From CAZYBU01 sp964645775 (lineage in GTDB: Bacteria; Spirochaetota; UBA4802; UBA5550), in the NCBI GenBank assembly GCA_964645775.1, contig CAZYBU010000015.1:7582-71581 (forward strand): a stretch of DNA of 64,000 nucleotides. The letters run 5' to 3'. The position numbers and the translations under genes were made by a program. Below the pieces are notes generated by a model. It was given only the letters and a program-made list of their open reading frames with translations, had not been told where the DNA came from and ran no database searches. Within the stretch, counting starts at the first letter, position 1, and every line of letters starts with the position of its first letter. Shown here piece after piece: positions 36,666 to 45,036 of this stretch.

Positions 36666-37019
36666 ATGAAAACCCGGCATGGCCTTCTTTGTTTGTCTAT
36701 AATCCTTCTGACTTCTCCCCTCTACTCCTTCCAACAGAGAGATCTCTTCAGCGGAGGAGCGGAACAGTCACTGTATGTGATCATTAACGGCCTGGTGGCA
36801 GGTGGAAAGTCATTCCACAAACGGTATCTGGATAGTATCGTGGATGATGTGGAAGACATCTTAGGGCTAAACAGACTTGCCGGGGATCTGGTCACCGTGG
36901 ATGAGCTGCCCAGGGTCCAGGTCAGGGGAAAAGAGAAACCTCTGAGGATTTACCGGGTCACCGGGAAGAAGAGAGAGATCATAACACCAGAGGAATCCCG
37001 GTCTTTTCCGCGAGATTGA
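36666..37019 (+). CDS. Exported protein with a cyclase-tail-like end
   Basis: 117 residues from the ATG at 36666: a signal peptide (cleavage after about residue 20), then about 95 residues. The stretch VDELPRVQVRGKEKPLRIYRVTG closely resembles the C-terminal tail of class III adenylate cyclases, but no catalytic Asp/Lys region exists. It may be a small exported domain or the remnant of a larger gene. It overlaps the vapC 3' end by 41 nt on the other strand. Confidence 0.55.
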   Translation: MKTRHGLLCLSIILLTSPLYSFQQRDLFSGGAEQSLYVIINGLVAGGKSFHKRYLDSIVDDVEDILGLNRLAGDLVTVDELPRVQVRGKEKPLRIYRVTGKKREIITPEESRSFPRD

Positions 37020-37374
37020 TCAGCTGCCTGTCAAGGGTCATTAATCGGGCTCCGAATCTCCGCGCCAGGGTATAGTATAGAAGATCATAGACGGGATGAT
37101 TCAGTCGGACCGCTTCATTAAGGGCTTCCTGGATATTATCTGAAACCTCGATATACTCATCAACGAGTTCATGGACCAGGCAGAGTATTTCGTTGCCCTT
37201 CTCCATAGATATATAATCTGATCGGACATATTTCCAGATTGTATTGGCGGTTTCGACCCGAAAGAGCTCTGAGCTGATAACCTTACTGGCCTTTGTTAAT
37301 TCCAATTTCAGGGCACCATGGGCAGGTCTTGAAAGGACTATCTCCATAGCAGCGCTGGCATCAAGCACGATCAT
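36979..37374 (-). CDS. vapC: PIN-domain toxin VapC
   Basis: 131 residues with the PIN nuclease acidic residues: Asp5 in MIVLDASA, Glu in SELFRVETAN, Asp in VYDLLYYTLA and Asp in MTLDRQL. The RNase toxin is neutralised by the antitoxin encoded immediately upstream (4-nt overlap). Length and order are typical of vapBC. Confidence 0.9.
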   Translation of the reverse strand: MIVLDASAAMEIVLSRPAHGALKLELTKASKVISSELFRVETANTIWKYVRSDYISMEKGNEILCLVHELVDEYIEVSDNIQEALNEAVRLNHPVYDLLYYTLARRFGARLMTLDRQLINLAEKTGIPLVL

Positions 37375-37616
37375 CTTTCTCGATCCTCACGGATCAATTC
37401 GGCCGGGCCAGGGAGAGATTCAGGACCTTCCAACGTGAGATTTTCTATCTCTTCCAGGACCCTCTCTCTGCGGAGAAGTCTTTCCTGTTGAAGGTTAAGG
37501 GCCTTTCGCAGAAGAACGATTGTCTCCTGGGATATACTTCTGTTTTCCTCTCTGGCAACCCGGGCAAGTCTTTCATATAGATCATCGGGAACATCCCGTA
37601 CCTGGAGTATGGGCAT
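37371..37616 (-). CDS. vapB: Ribbon-helix-helix/FitA-like antitoxin VapB
   Basis: 81 residues from the ATG at 37616, chosen because AAAGGAG lies 7-8 nt upstream. An N-terminal ribbon-helix-helix (LQVRDVPDDLYERLARVARE) binds DNA; the rest wraps the toxin. The promoter region carries two 12-bp palindromes, likely for autoregulation. Confidence 0.88.
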   Translation of the reverse strand: MPILQVRDVPDDLYERLARVAREENRSISQETIVLLRKALNLQQERLLRRERVLEEIENLTLEGPESLPGPAELIREDRER

Positions 37617-37627
37617 AACGGTTCTCC

Positions 37628-37652
37628 TTTGCATGCAAATATAATGCATTAT
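37628..37652. promoter_or_regulatory. Double palindromic operator of vapBC
   Basis: Two perfect 12-bp palindromes, TTTGCATGCAAA (37628-37639) and ATAATGCATTAT (37641-37652), one base apart, centres 13 bp apart, lie over the -10 and the spacer of the vapBC promoter. Confidence 0.65.
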
Positions 37653-37666
37653 TCATAACATGTCAA
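37638..37666 (-). promoter_or_regulatory. vapBC promoter
   Basis: Minus-strand TTGACA (37666-37661), 17 nt, TATATT (37643-37638): 6/6 and 5/6. The ribosome-binding site follows directly. Confidence 0.65.
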
Positions 37667-37983
37667 GAGTTGTCCGCTTCGGATTCATCCGGCCCGGGCC
37701 CTGTGTCTTCAACTTCGATTTTTCAGATGAGAGCAAAAGACCCTTTGGAGGGTCCATAGGAGGGGAGTCCCTGGCACCCTTCTTCCGCCGCGTCCCTGGA
37801 GAGGAACCTCTTTGATATCTGCCGTGACCGGAAGGGAATTCCGGGAGAATATCATGACACAATCATGGATAACCCTGCCTTATGATTCCCGGCATACGAC
37901 GAAATGATCAAGACTGAAAAATAAAAAAAGTGGACTCAACATCCAGCAGAGTGTATCCTTCCCCTATCCACAAGGAGGCAGAC
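37667..37983. other. Non-coding spacer upstream of the secreted protein
   Basis: No supported gene. A hairpin GACCCT-TTGG-AGGGTC at 37739-37754 is followed, on the minus strand, by TTTT, but no minus-strand gene ends here. A weak plus-strand promoter may lie in the AT-rich part near 37910-37930. Confidence 0.4.
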
Positions 37984-38433
37984 ATGTCCCGAAAAAAATC
38001 AGTCCCTGTTCTCACATTATTTCTCATCATCCCTCTATTCCTCTTCGCGGGAGACAGGGCCCGAATATCCGACCCGGTTAAGGCCTGTAATTATGTTTTA
38101 ACCGTGATCCATGAAGGTGACATGGAGAAGATCTCGGGTATCCTGAGCGAGGTAAACCGGAAAGACCTGCTTCCCCTCAATGAAGAGAACAGGGAGGAGA
38201 TGGGCCGGCTCATCATGGAAGGCAGGAAACTGATTGGAGACGTACGGAAAGTCACTGAAATCAGAAAAGGCCCGCCCTTTCTGGGAGATGGAGCTGTCAT
38301 TGGAAAGGTCCGTGTCATGGAAGGAGAAGTCATCGTGGTTACCATGACAAAGGAAGGAAATTTTTACTACTTCGATGACCTGGGAAGCCCGTCGGTTCGC
38401 ATGTACGGGGAACTGGAGAAGCTCTCTCCCTGA
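37984..38433 (+). CDS. Secreted protein, unknown function
   Basis: 149 residues from the ATG at 37984 (AAGGAGG 6 nt upstream). Signal peptide ending near FAGDR (residue 23), then a compact alpha/beta domain resembling general lipoproteins with DUF4878-like topology; I do not assign it. Monocistronic. Confidence 0.65.
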   Translation: MSRKKSVPVLTLFLIIPLFLFAGDRARISDPVKACNYVLTVIHEGDMEKISGILSEVNRKDLLPLNEENREEMGRLIMEGRKLIGDVRKVTEIRKGPPFLGDGAVIGKVRVMEGEVIVVTMTKEGNFYYFDDLGSPSVRMYGELEKLSP

Positions 38434-38576
38434 GGCTGCCAGCATACATCTCACCTGAAAAACCAGAGAATATTCATTAATTCACAGAGGACTATCCGGC
38501 CGGTTCGATATACCCGCTGTTCAAGATATCCCGGATACCAGCCTATGGAATCCCGATTTATTTTTATGATTATCTT

Positions 38577-39035
38577 TCAAATATTCCCGTACATGAACAG
38601 GTTAATGAGGCGGGCGATAAAATAAGACCCGGCCAGAAGAAAAATCGGCATGGAAAGAAAAAACAGGAAGATATCCGTCAGTTTCACCACAGATGAATGC
38701 AGAACCCGCTTACCGAAAAAATTGTAGTGATAGTTCTCCGGGTCCTTTGACCGTTCATAAATTCTTCTGAAGATACGTATCTTCAGCATAAGCATTATAA
38801 TCATCAGGATACCGGAAATGATCCAGAATACGTAGGTGAAGTCAGCCTCCTGGACAACATCCGGGTACTTCAGGGCGATAACTATCAGGATAATGGCGAT
38901 AATTACGTTGGAATTAGTCGTTACCAGGAAAAAATTAAGGTATCTCTTCTCTCTTTTAATGGCGTACAGAAAGAGAAAGTAGATGTGAATCGAAAAGGAG
39001 ATAACAAGCGCAGCCAGGAAAACAACGATTATCAA
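38577..39035 (-). CDS. Polytopic membrane protein, unknown function
   Basis: 152 residues with four predicted membrane helices (about 2-24, 34-58, 70-90, 122-148) and a basic loop. No family recognised. Confidence 0.6.
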   Translation of the reverse strand: MIIVVFLAALVISFSIHIYFLFLYAIKREKRYLNFFLVTTNSNVIIAIILIVIALKYPDVVQEADFTYVFWIISGILMIIMLMLKIRIFRRIYERSKDPENYHYNFFGKRVLHSSVVKLTDIFLFFLSMPIFLLAGSYFIARLINLFMYGNI

Positions 39036-39104
39036 GGGTAATACCCCGATCCAACTATAGTTTATGATCTACATTCCTTTCATCCCGTTACCACGTAATT
39101 ATAA

Positions 39105-39132
39105 TTGATTTGTTCCATATATGTTGTATATT
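39105..39132 (+). promoter_or_regulatory. Candidate promoter of the CxxC protein
   Basis: TTGATT (39105-39110), 16 nt, TATATT (39127-39132), about 70 nt before the ATG at 39203. Confidence 0.4.
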
Positions 39133-39202
39133 AATAAAGAGTCCGGATCGTGGCAATTAAATTCGGGCGCGTGCCAACAGGAAAACCAGAAGGGAGGGCG
39201 TT

Positions 39203-39442
39203 ATGGCACTGATCAGCGAAACCGTCAGGAAGAACGCGATGAAATGCGAGGAATGCGCGTTCCTCAAAATGGGCACAAGCGTGGACAGGAACAGCGTACT
39301 CTACGAAGAGGCCCTGAGCGCGGCCAAGGGTATGCTCCAGATATCCTGCAGCATGTGCCCCAACAGCAAAGATTTCGAAAAAATGCACGGGAAGAAGCCC
39401 TTTGAATATTACGCGGAACTGATTACCCGGAGACGGGAATAA
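39203..39442 (+). CDS. Small two-CxxC protein
   Basis: 79 residues with two CxxC pairs, CEEC near residue 15 and CSMC near 49, likely to bind zinc or iron. GGGAGGG lies about 4 nt upstream of the ATG. No family recognised. Confidence 0.65.
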   Translation: MALISETVRKNAMKCEECAFLKMGTSVDRNSVLYEEALSAAKGMLQISCSMCPNSKDFEKMHGKKPFEYYAELITRRRE

Positions 39443-39573
39443 ACATCTCAGGATTGCATCCCTGTTGAAGCAGCATCCGCGCCCCTGTCGCCTCTGGAGA
39501 GACTATTTCACAGAGAGTACCGGGGATGGGCCCTGCCAGGCAGAAATTCCTGGAAGCGCCTGTTAGTACCAGG

Positions 39574-40296
39574 TCAGCTACTCATTCTTTCAGAAAGAGT
39601 AGAAAAGCGTTGAAGTATGCTCCGTGCAAAGGGTGTCTCTTTCACTTCACTGACAAGCTTTTCGACATTGATCCCCTTGTTTTCCAGCTCTTCCCTCTGT
39701 TCATAAATATAGGCCCGCATAATTTCCCGATTATATTCAGGATGGAATTGCACACCCCAGGCACACTCGCCTGCCCTAAAGGCATGATTTGCTTCATAGG
39801 AATTAGCGGCCAGGCGTACGGCATGAGGGGGAAGACTGTGTACGGACTGAGCGTGGGTAGAGTGAACGAAAAATCGTTCAGGCAGACCTGAAAAGAGCGG
39901 GTCATCCCTGCAGGATGAATTACATTCCACCTCCACGGTACCGATTTCCTTTCCAGCGGGATGGTATCCTGCCTCTCCCCCGAGGGCCCGTGCCATAAGC
40001 TGGTGGCCGTAGCATATACCGAGAAGGGGCACGCCCTTTTCTATCAGCAACGGTATCCATTGCTCCAGGTAGAGACTCCAGGGAAGCTCATCGGTTACCA
40101 TGGCATGGGATCCCGTAATGACCGCTGCCGCACAATCCTCGACATCGGGAAGGCTTTCCCCTTTTTCGATGTCGAGAACCCGTACCTCATTTTTCGTCGG
40201 CCCCAGGGCCACGCGGGTCCAGGTGTCGAAATCACCAAGAGTAATTCGAAGAGATTGAAAAGTGGATCCGATTTTCAGGATAAATATATATTGCAT
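39574..40296 (-). CDS. Class I glutamine amidotransferase
   Basis: About 240 residues (start ATG 40296; an upstream in-frame ATG at 40332 is possible and has no better site). Nucleophile Cys in GICYGHQLMARALGG, and catalytic His/Glu in GVQFHPEYN. No fused synthetase domain, so it is a stand-alone GATase1 of the GMP-synthase-like or gamma-glutamyl type. Substrate unknown; monocistronic. Confidence 0.82.
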   Translation of the reverse strand: MQYIFILKIGSTFQSLRITLGDFDTWTRVALGPTKNEVRVLDIEKGESLPDVEDCAAAVITGSHAMVTDELPWSLYLEQWIPLLIEKGVPLLGICYGHQLMARALGGEAGYHPAGKEIGTVEVECNSSCRDDPLFSGLPERFFVHSTHAQSVHSLPPHAVRLAANSYEANHAFRAGECAWGVQFHPEYNREIMRAYIYEQREELENKGINVEKLVSEVKETPFARSILQRFSTLSERMSS

Positions 40297-40401
40297 ATAG
40301 GGGTCAGCATCCCCTCCCGTTGACTTTACCATCAAAAACAATCAGATAATAATCTGTCGCCGATCTGTCATGGCAGGTTTCAAAAAAGCTTCTGGCCCTG
40401 T

Positions 40402-41445
40402 TTATCTTTTTGAAAAACCTCTTCTCAGCTCTTCCGCGATTATGTCCGTGGCTTCCCTTGCCTGGGGAAGCAGTTTATCCGCGGAGATAAAACCGTGGAC
40501 CATGCCGTCGTACCGTACCAGCCGGGCCTCGACTCCATCCTCTTTCAGTTTCTCCACGTAGACCTCCCCTTCGTCCCGGAGAACGTCAAAACCGGCCGTT
40601 ATAACAAGGGCCGGCGGCAGGTCTTTGTGAGAGTCGGCCAGGAGAGGTGATGCGTAGGGTTCCCTTCTCTCCTTCTCATTGGGGAGATAAAGAGTGATAA
40701 ACCTTTTAACGGCCGCTTTGTCGAGCATGTATCCCCGGCCGAAATTCCGGTAAGACTCGGTGTCCAGGTGAACCGCGTCCAGGCCCGGGTAGATCAGTAC
40801 CTGGCAATCGATATCCGGGCCTCCCCTGTCCCGGGCCATGAGGGAGACCGCCGCCGCCAGGTTGCCCCCGGCGCTGTCCCCGGCCACGGCCAGCCTCTCA
40901 GGATCAACATTAAAGGAAGGACCGTTCTTTGCGACCCAGAGAAGGGCGGCGTAGGCATCATTAACGGCCGCCGGGTAGGTATGTTCCGGCGCCAGGCGGT
41001 ATTCCACGGATACAACAACAGCTCCCGATTTCTTCGCGATAACACGGCACAAATTGTCGTGTGTATCAATACTTCCCTGAACCCAGCCGCCACCATGGTA
41101 AAAAAGAACCGCGGGAAAGGGACCTTCCCCTTCCGGGGTATAGACCCGTACCGGTGCGGTAAGGCCCCCGGCCCCGGCCTTCATGTCCCTGACCGATGCC
41201 ATGGGGACCGGGTCGCCTGCCACGGATGCGGCCTTCTCGGCCAGCATCCTGCGGGATTCTTCAACCGGGGCGGCCAGCTGCCGCCGGTTCTTCTCGGCCG
41301 CGTTGGTAAGTTTCAGGTAGACAGCAACCCTGGGATCAAGGGTACCGTGGGGCGTTCGCATCCAGCTTCGTACCAGCAGGATACCGCCGATAACCAGGAT
41401 AACAATTACTCCAATAATAATTCCGCCGATTTTTTTCCAGTTCAT
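40402..41445 (-). CDS. HSL-family alpha/beta hydrolase (esterase/lipase)
   Basis: 347 residues: an N-terminal membrane helix (about 8-26), the oxyanion motif HGGGWVQGS near 117, nucleophile GDSAGGN near 189, Asp in GFDVLRDEG near 288 and His in GMVHGF near 318. A full hormone-sensitive-lipase-type triad; carboxylesterase on short or medium esters likely. Downstream of a gene-remnant zone. Confidence 0.9.
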   Translation of the reverse strand: MNWKKIGGIIIGVIVILVIGGILLVRSWMRTPHGTLDPRVAVYLKLTNAAEKNRRQLAAPVEESRRMLAEKAASVAGDPVPMASVRDMKAGAGGLTAPVRVYTPEGEGPFPAVLFYHGGGWVQGSIDTHDNLCRVIAKKSGAVVVSVEYRLAPEHTYPAAVNDAYAALLWVAKNGPSFNVDPERLAVAGDSAGGNLAAAVSLMARDRGGPDIDCQVLIYPGLDAVHLDTESYRNFGRGYMLDKAAVKRFITLYLPNEKERREPYASPLLADSHKDLPPALVITAGFDVLRDEGEVYVEKLKEDGVEARLVRYDGMVHGFISADKLLPQAREATDIIAEELRRGFSKR

Positions 41446-41506
41446 GGTATCCTCCGGTTTTTTGCTGCTTGATCACAGATTACAATCCCTACATAACGGA
41501 ATCTAT

Positions 41507-41642
41507 CTACAGGAGATGGGCCACCTCGGAAAACAGAAACCTTTCCCCGTGTCCCGGATAGACATACCGGATGGAGTATCCTTTCAGTTTTTCCAGGCTT
41601 TTCTCCATGGCCGTCTCATCATCCACGTAAGCAGGTTTCAGT
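41507..41642 (-). pseudogene. C-terminal remnant of an MBL-fold hydrolase
   Basis: A minus-strand frame without start codon ends at TAG 41509-41507 and encodes LKPAYVDDETAMEKSLEKL and then RYVYPGHGERFLF, the typical C-terminal His motif (YPGHGE) of metallo-beta-lactamase-fold hydrolases. Upstream sequence cannot be followed as a hydrolase. Confidence 0.5.
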
Positions 41643-41871
41643 CTATTCCAAACTGTGAATGCAAGCAACCAGTATTTGCACCAGTACCGATGGTTATCAT
41701 GAATTCTAATTGAAAAATTCGGACACTTTGGGCATCACGTTAATCCGATCCCTGGTTAACAACCAGATGAAGGGCAATTTTAGAATTCTGGACGGGCCCG
41801 GTTTTCATTGCCGCATCGACTTTTCCATAGACACATGCAGCGTGAGAGTGTAGTCACTGTACTGGAGGATA

Positions 41872-42045
41872 ATGAGAATGGATGAGAATACAAGATTCAT
41901 CGAAAGATACGGCCTCAGCAGGGATCAAATTGAAGAGAAAGCAAATGAAATCCTTTCAGGTATGACCCTTAAAGACAAAACAGGGCAAATGAGCGGAGAT
42001 ACCCCTCTCCTCCAGAGTACCATAATCATTCAAGCCGGTCCCTGA
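41872..42045 (+). pseudogene. Truncated N-terminal fragment of a GH3 beta-glucosidase
   Basis: A 57-codon frame after GGAGG encodes an N terminus with EILSGMTLKDKTGQMSGDTP, matching the N-terminal MTLEEKxGQM signature of family 3 glycosidases, then stops. After a one-base shift near 42010 the DNA continues as EYHNHSSRSLKQHQIP and onward, like the next GH3 block. The rest of the gene is absent. I consider it decayed; a short expressed peptide is possible. Confidence 0.5.
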
Positions 42046-42401
42046 AACAGCATCAGATACCGGTGTCTATTAACCTCATGTCATGAACAGTACTATCAAT
42101 GAGGACCGGCCCTTTCATGGCCTCGCCGTTTCTCTTCATGGGCCAGAATGGATCATTCAAAATAATGTTCATTGACAGGTTATGAAATATGTCTCAGTAT
42201 CCGTGAATAAAGAGGTTATCAGGTTTTTCTGTGATACAAGGAATGTGAAGCTACCCGATTGCTGCTAAGCCAAAAGGGATAGATTTCCGGTATCCTTTAT
42301 CCTGACACGATTTACTGTCTCCGACTTCATCCTGATAGCCAGAGAAATCGGTTTATACTATCAGGTTCATCTGATTATAAAAAATATTAGGAGGATACAT
42401 T
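42046..42401 (+). other. Spacer with decayed sequence
   Basis: No supported gene. The first part continues the GH3 remnant in another frame; the rest has many stop codons. ATCAG-N6-CTGAT (near 42360) and an AGGAGG precede the next gene. Confidence 0.4.
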
Positions 42402-42725
42402 ATGCTGGAATCTATTCTCAGGTCTCTCAGGGGAATACCGGTAGCCGGAGGTATCGCGGAATTCCTCTATGCCAGAATCCTTGTCAGGGACCGGGTCCGC
42501 TCACTAAGGACAGCCCCTTTATCCGGTGTTGTTGTCTCTTACGAGGGTGAAGAGCTGGAGAAGAAGCTGGAGGATCTGGCAAACTCCGAGTGGACACTCA
42601 AAATCGAAAAATGGCTCATGGAAGAAGAAATTCCCTCGTACATTATCGCTGGCATGAAAAACGGCGCCATTCAAAAAATGAAACAGGCCATGAAACTCAA
42701 GGTAGGCGAACAGAAGAGGGAGTAA
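42402..42725 (+). CDS. Conserved-looking small protein, unknown function
   Basis: 107 residues, mostly charged helices, with an N-terminal amphipathic region. A perfect AGGAGG lies 7 nt before the ATG at 42402. No family recognised. Isolated in the remnant zone. Confidence 0.6.
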   Translation: MLESILRSLRGIPVAGGIAEFLYARILVRDRVRSLRTAPLSGVVVSYEGEELEKKLEDLANSEWTLKIEKWLMEEEIPSYIIAGMKNGAIQKMKQAMKLKVGEQKRE

Positions 42726-42984
42726 GGCCCAGAACAGCCAGATTCGCGACAAGCCTGGACCGCCGACAATCCAGAGTTTACATAATTTGAATGTCCCATT
42801 ATGCGTAAAACAGATTCACACCTGAAATGTGTGGACTCTTCGTTTTTCAGCGTACCATTGCACCGCGAGTACCAAATGTGTTTCCGAAAGTTTCCTTATA
42901 ATCATAATTAATTATTGACAGTTGCCTTTATTCTGATCAGGCACCCTGTAAAGATTACATGGATAATAAAGGAATGACTCTCCT

Positions 42985-43854
42985 ATGGACAGCTTAACCA
43001 TTTCACTTATCATTTTCGGAGCCAGCGTACTCTACGCTTTCATCGCGGGACTTATCACCCGCAACTATTCCCAGGTGGACCGGATATGGTCGATCCTGCC
43101 GGGTGTCTATGTTTTGGTATGGCTTCCCGATTATATCGACAATATCCGTTACATCATCCCGGCCATTATAGTCATTCTCTGGTGTATCCGCCTCTCCACC
43201 AACTTCGCCCTGAAGGGGGGCTTCAACTTCAGCCTGGAAAAAGGTTTCTACGAGGAGGACTACCGGTGGCCCATTCTCAAGGAAAAGATACCGAACCGGT
43301 TTCTCTTCGAACTCTTTAACCTGGGATTTATTTCATTTTACCAGCTGGGCCAGGTCTTTCTTTTCACCCTGCCCCTCTACTTCTACGGCAAGGTAACCGG
43401 ACCCATAACCACGGTTGAAATCGTCCTTTTCACGCTTCACGCCCTCTTCCTTCTCATGGAGACCGTTGCCGACGCCCAGCAGATGAGATACTACAACCGC
43501 CGGTACAGTCCCGAGTACAAAGACGATCCCCGCTACGGACTGGGATTCAACACCTTCGGGCTATGGAAGTATTCCCGTCACCCCAACTATGTCTTCGAAC
43601 TTCTCCAGTGGATAACGGTATCCTTCTACATGCACGTCTCCGTGGGAGGGTTTCACTGGACCGGTATCGGAGCCATATTACTGGTGACTCTTTTTGTCGG
43701 AAGCACCATCTTCGCAGAGAAGATTACCGCGTCCAAATACCCGGCCTACACAGACTGGAAGAAGGCCACGCCTCCCTGGATTCCCCTTACCCTCCCCTTC
43801 CGGATGAAACAGCGCCGGGAATTCAGGGAGAAGTACAATCTCTCATCCTTTTAA
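42985..43854 (+). CDS. DUF1295/steroid 5-alpha-reductase-like membrane protein
   Basis: 289 residues with about seven membrane helices and the DUF1295 features RNYSQVDRIWSILPGVY near residue 27, GFNTFGLWKYSRHPNYVFE near 188 and a C-terminal EKITASKYPAYTDWKK. The family is related to isoprenylcysteine methyltransferase and sterol reductases; the substrate is unknown. A terminator follows. Confidence 0.9.
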   Translation: MDSLTISLIIFGASVLYAFIAGLITRNYSQVDRIWSILPGVYVLVWLPDYIDNIRYIIPAIIVILWCIRLSTNFALKGGFNFSLEKGFYEEDYRWPILKEKIPNRFLFELFNLGFISFYQLGQVFLFTLPLYFYGKVTGPITTVEIVLFTLHALFLLMETVADAQQMRYYNRRYSPEYKDDPRYGLGFNTFGLWKYSRHPNYVFELLQWITVSFYMHVSVGGFHWTGIGAILLVTLFVGSTIFAEKITASKYPAYTDWKKATPPWIPLTLPFRMKQRREFREKYNLSSF

Positions 43855-43884
43855 CACTGATACTGTAACCCTAATACAACAAGG

Positions 43885-43907
43885 AGCCGGACGATTGTCC
43901 GGCTTTT
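43885..43907 (+). terminator. Terminator after the DUF1295 gene
   Basis: Stem AGCCGGAC with GTCCGGCT around GATT, then TTTT (short T-run). Confidence 0.55.
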
Positions 43908-44010
43908 CAGGCACAACCTGGCCAGCGACATCCTGGCCCCGAAAAACGTTAAGCCCATGGCGGACCTCATCACAGACTATTTCAGGAAGATCGCCGAAAA
44001 AATGAACTGA
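43900..44010 (+). pseudogene. Possible C-terminal gene fragment
   Basis: A startless plus-strand frame ends at TGA 44008-44010 and encodes RHNLASDILAPKNVKPMADL followed by an amphipathic tail. It looks protein-like but has no start and sits on the terminator. Family not recognised. Confidence 0.25.
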
Positions 44011-44081
44011 AAGAATGCCATAAAAATAGCCCGGGAATTTTTATGGTGAACGTATGTTTACGAATTAAAGCCTGACAACCG

Positions 44082-44822
44082 TCATCCATGACCGGTAACG
44101 ACCAATAGAGAGCCGTAAATAATAAGTCCCTGGGCTACCAGGTAGGTAATCCAGGGGACCTGGAATTCGTAACGGGGATGATCCCCACGGATGGTGGTCT
44201 GCCCCATGATAGCGTCTGACAGGAGAAAAAAGAGAAAACCCGCGGCGACAACATACCAGGCACCGCCACGGACCAGGACCGCCGAAAAGGCAAGGGCCGA
44301 TGCGGCCCCCAGAATCATTCCGTAAACCAGGGCTGAATATGTCATGACCTTCGGTCTTTCAGGATTATAGACCGTAAACCGGAAGAGTAGAGCCGGGACT
44401 ACTATCAAAGCGGGAAGGAGAATCGCGAGGTACCCATCACGGAGGAGAAGAGCCGGTGAAACCTGATAACAGATAAAGAGGATGTAGAAAGCCTGGGCTG
44501 TCATGAAACTGAAGATTCCGGGAATCAGGGGTTCCGATATTCTCTCCTTTACGGATTCGAACTGAAGATTGAAAAAATCTCCCAGGGATGAGAGGGACAT
44601 CCCCAAAGCGATAAGAATAAAGTATGACCGGAAGTCCGTAATAGCAAGAAGCAGCCAGGCGTAGAATAGAAGCTGAAGTGAAAGGCCCAGGTAGGCTCCC
44701 CGGCAGAAGGGAAGCCTTTCCGAGGAAGTTTTCAGAGAGATTATGGTTGCCCAGTGCACAAGGAATGAAATAACGACGAGAATGGGCGGCACTGGAGCCA
44801 GGAACATTTCTATTGTATTCAT
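44082..44822 (-). CDS. YhhN-family (lysoplasmalogenase-type) membrane protein
   Basis: 246 residues from the ATG at 44822 (GGGAG seven nt upstream). Seven to eight membrane helices with YhhN signatures: SLGDFFNL near 80, FLLSDAIMG near 200 and WITYLVAQGLIIYG near 225. The family hydrolyses the vinyl ether of lysoplasmalogens. Divergent from the exported protein at 45037. Confidence 0.82.
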   Translation of the reverse strand: MNTIEMFLAPVPPILVVISFLVHWATIISLKTSSERLPFCRGAYLGLSLQLLFYAWLLLAITDFRSYFILIALGMSLSSLGDFFNLQFESVKERISEPLIPGIFSFMTAQAFYILFICYQVSPALLLRDGYLAILLPALIVVPALLFRFTVYNPERPKVMTYSALVYGMILGAASALAFSAVLVRGGAWYVVAAGFLFFLLSDAIMGQTTIRGDHPRYEFQVPWITYLVAQGLIIYGSLLVVTGHG

Positions 44823-44887
44823 TTCATATCTCCCGGATCTGGATATATATACTGGATGCTGATAATGCACATCGGAGAATAATACTA

Positions 44888-44924
44888 CCCTTTTTTTATA
44901 ATAAAATCTACTGTGAAAAAAGGG
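44888..44924. repeat. Inverted repeat in a divergent spacer
   Basis: CCCTTTTTT and AAAAAAGGG around a 19-nt centre between divergent genes. Role unknown. Confidence 0.35.
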
Positions 44925-44995
44925 ATATGGACACAGAATCAGGTTATTGATATTTTTATCTGTAGCCGATAAGTATTAATAAGGATATTTTCTTG

Positions 44996-45012
44996 CGGAG
45001 AGGACCTCTCCG
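44996..45012. repeat. 17-bp palindrome before an exported protein
   Basis: CGGAGAGG-A-CCTCTCCG, an 8-bp perfect inverted repeat, 24 nt before the ATG at 45037, within the presumed leader of that gene. It would fold into a stem close to the ribosome-binding site. Confidence 0.5.
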
Positions 45013-45036
45013 TTACAGGTGCGCGAGGTAGGATGT

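Noticed and set aside
37739..37754. Hairpin GACCCT-TTGG-AGGGTC as terminator
   Set aside because: The T-run is short and lies on the strand without an upstream gene end nearby.
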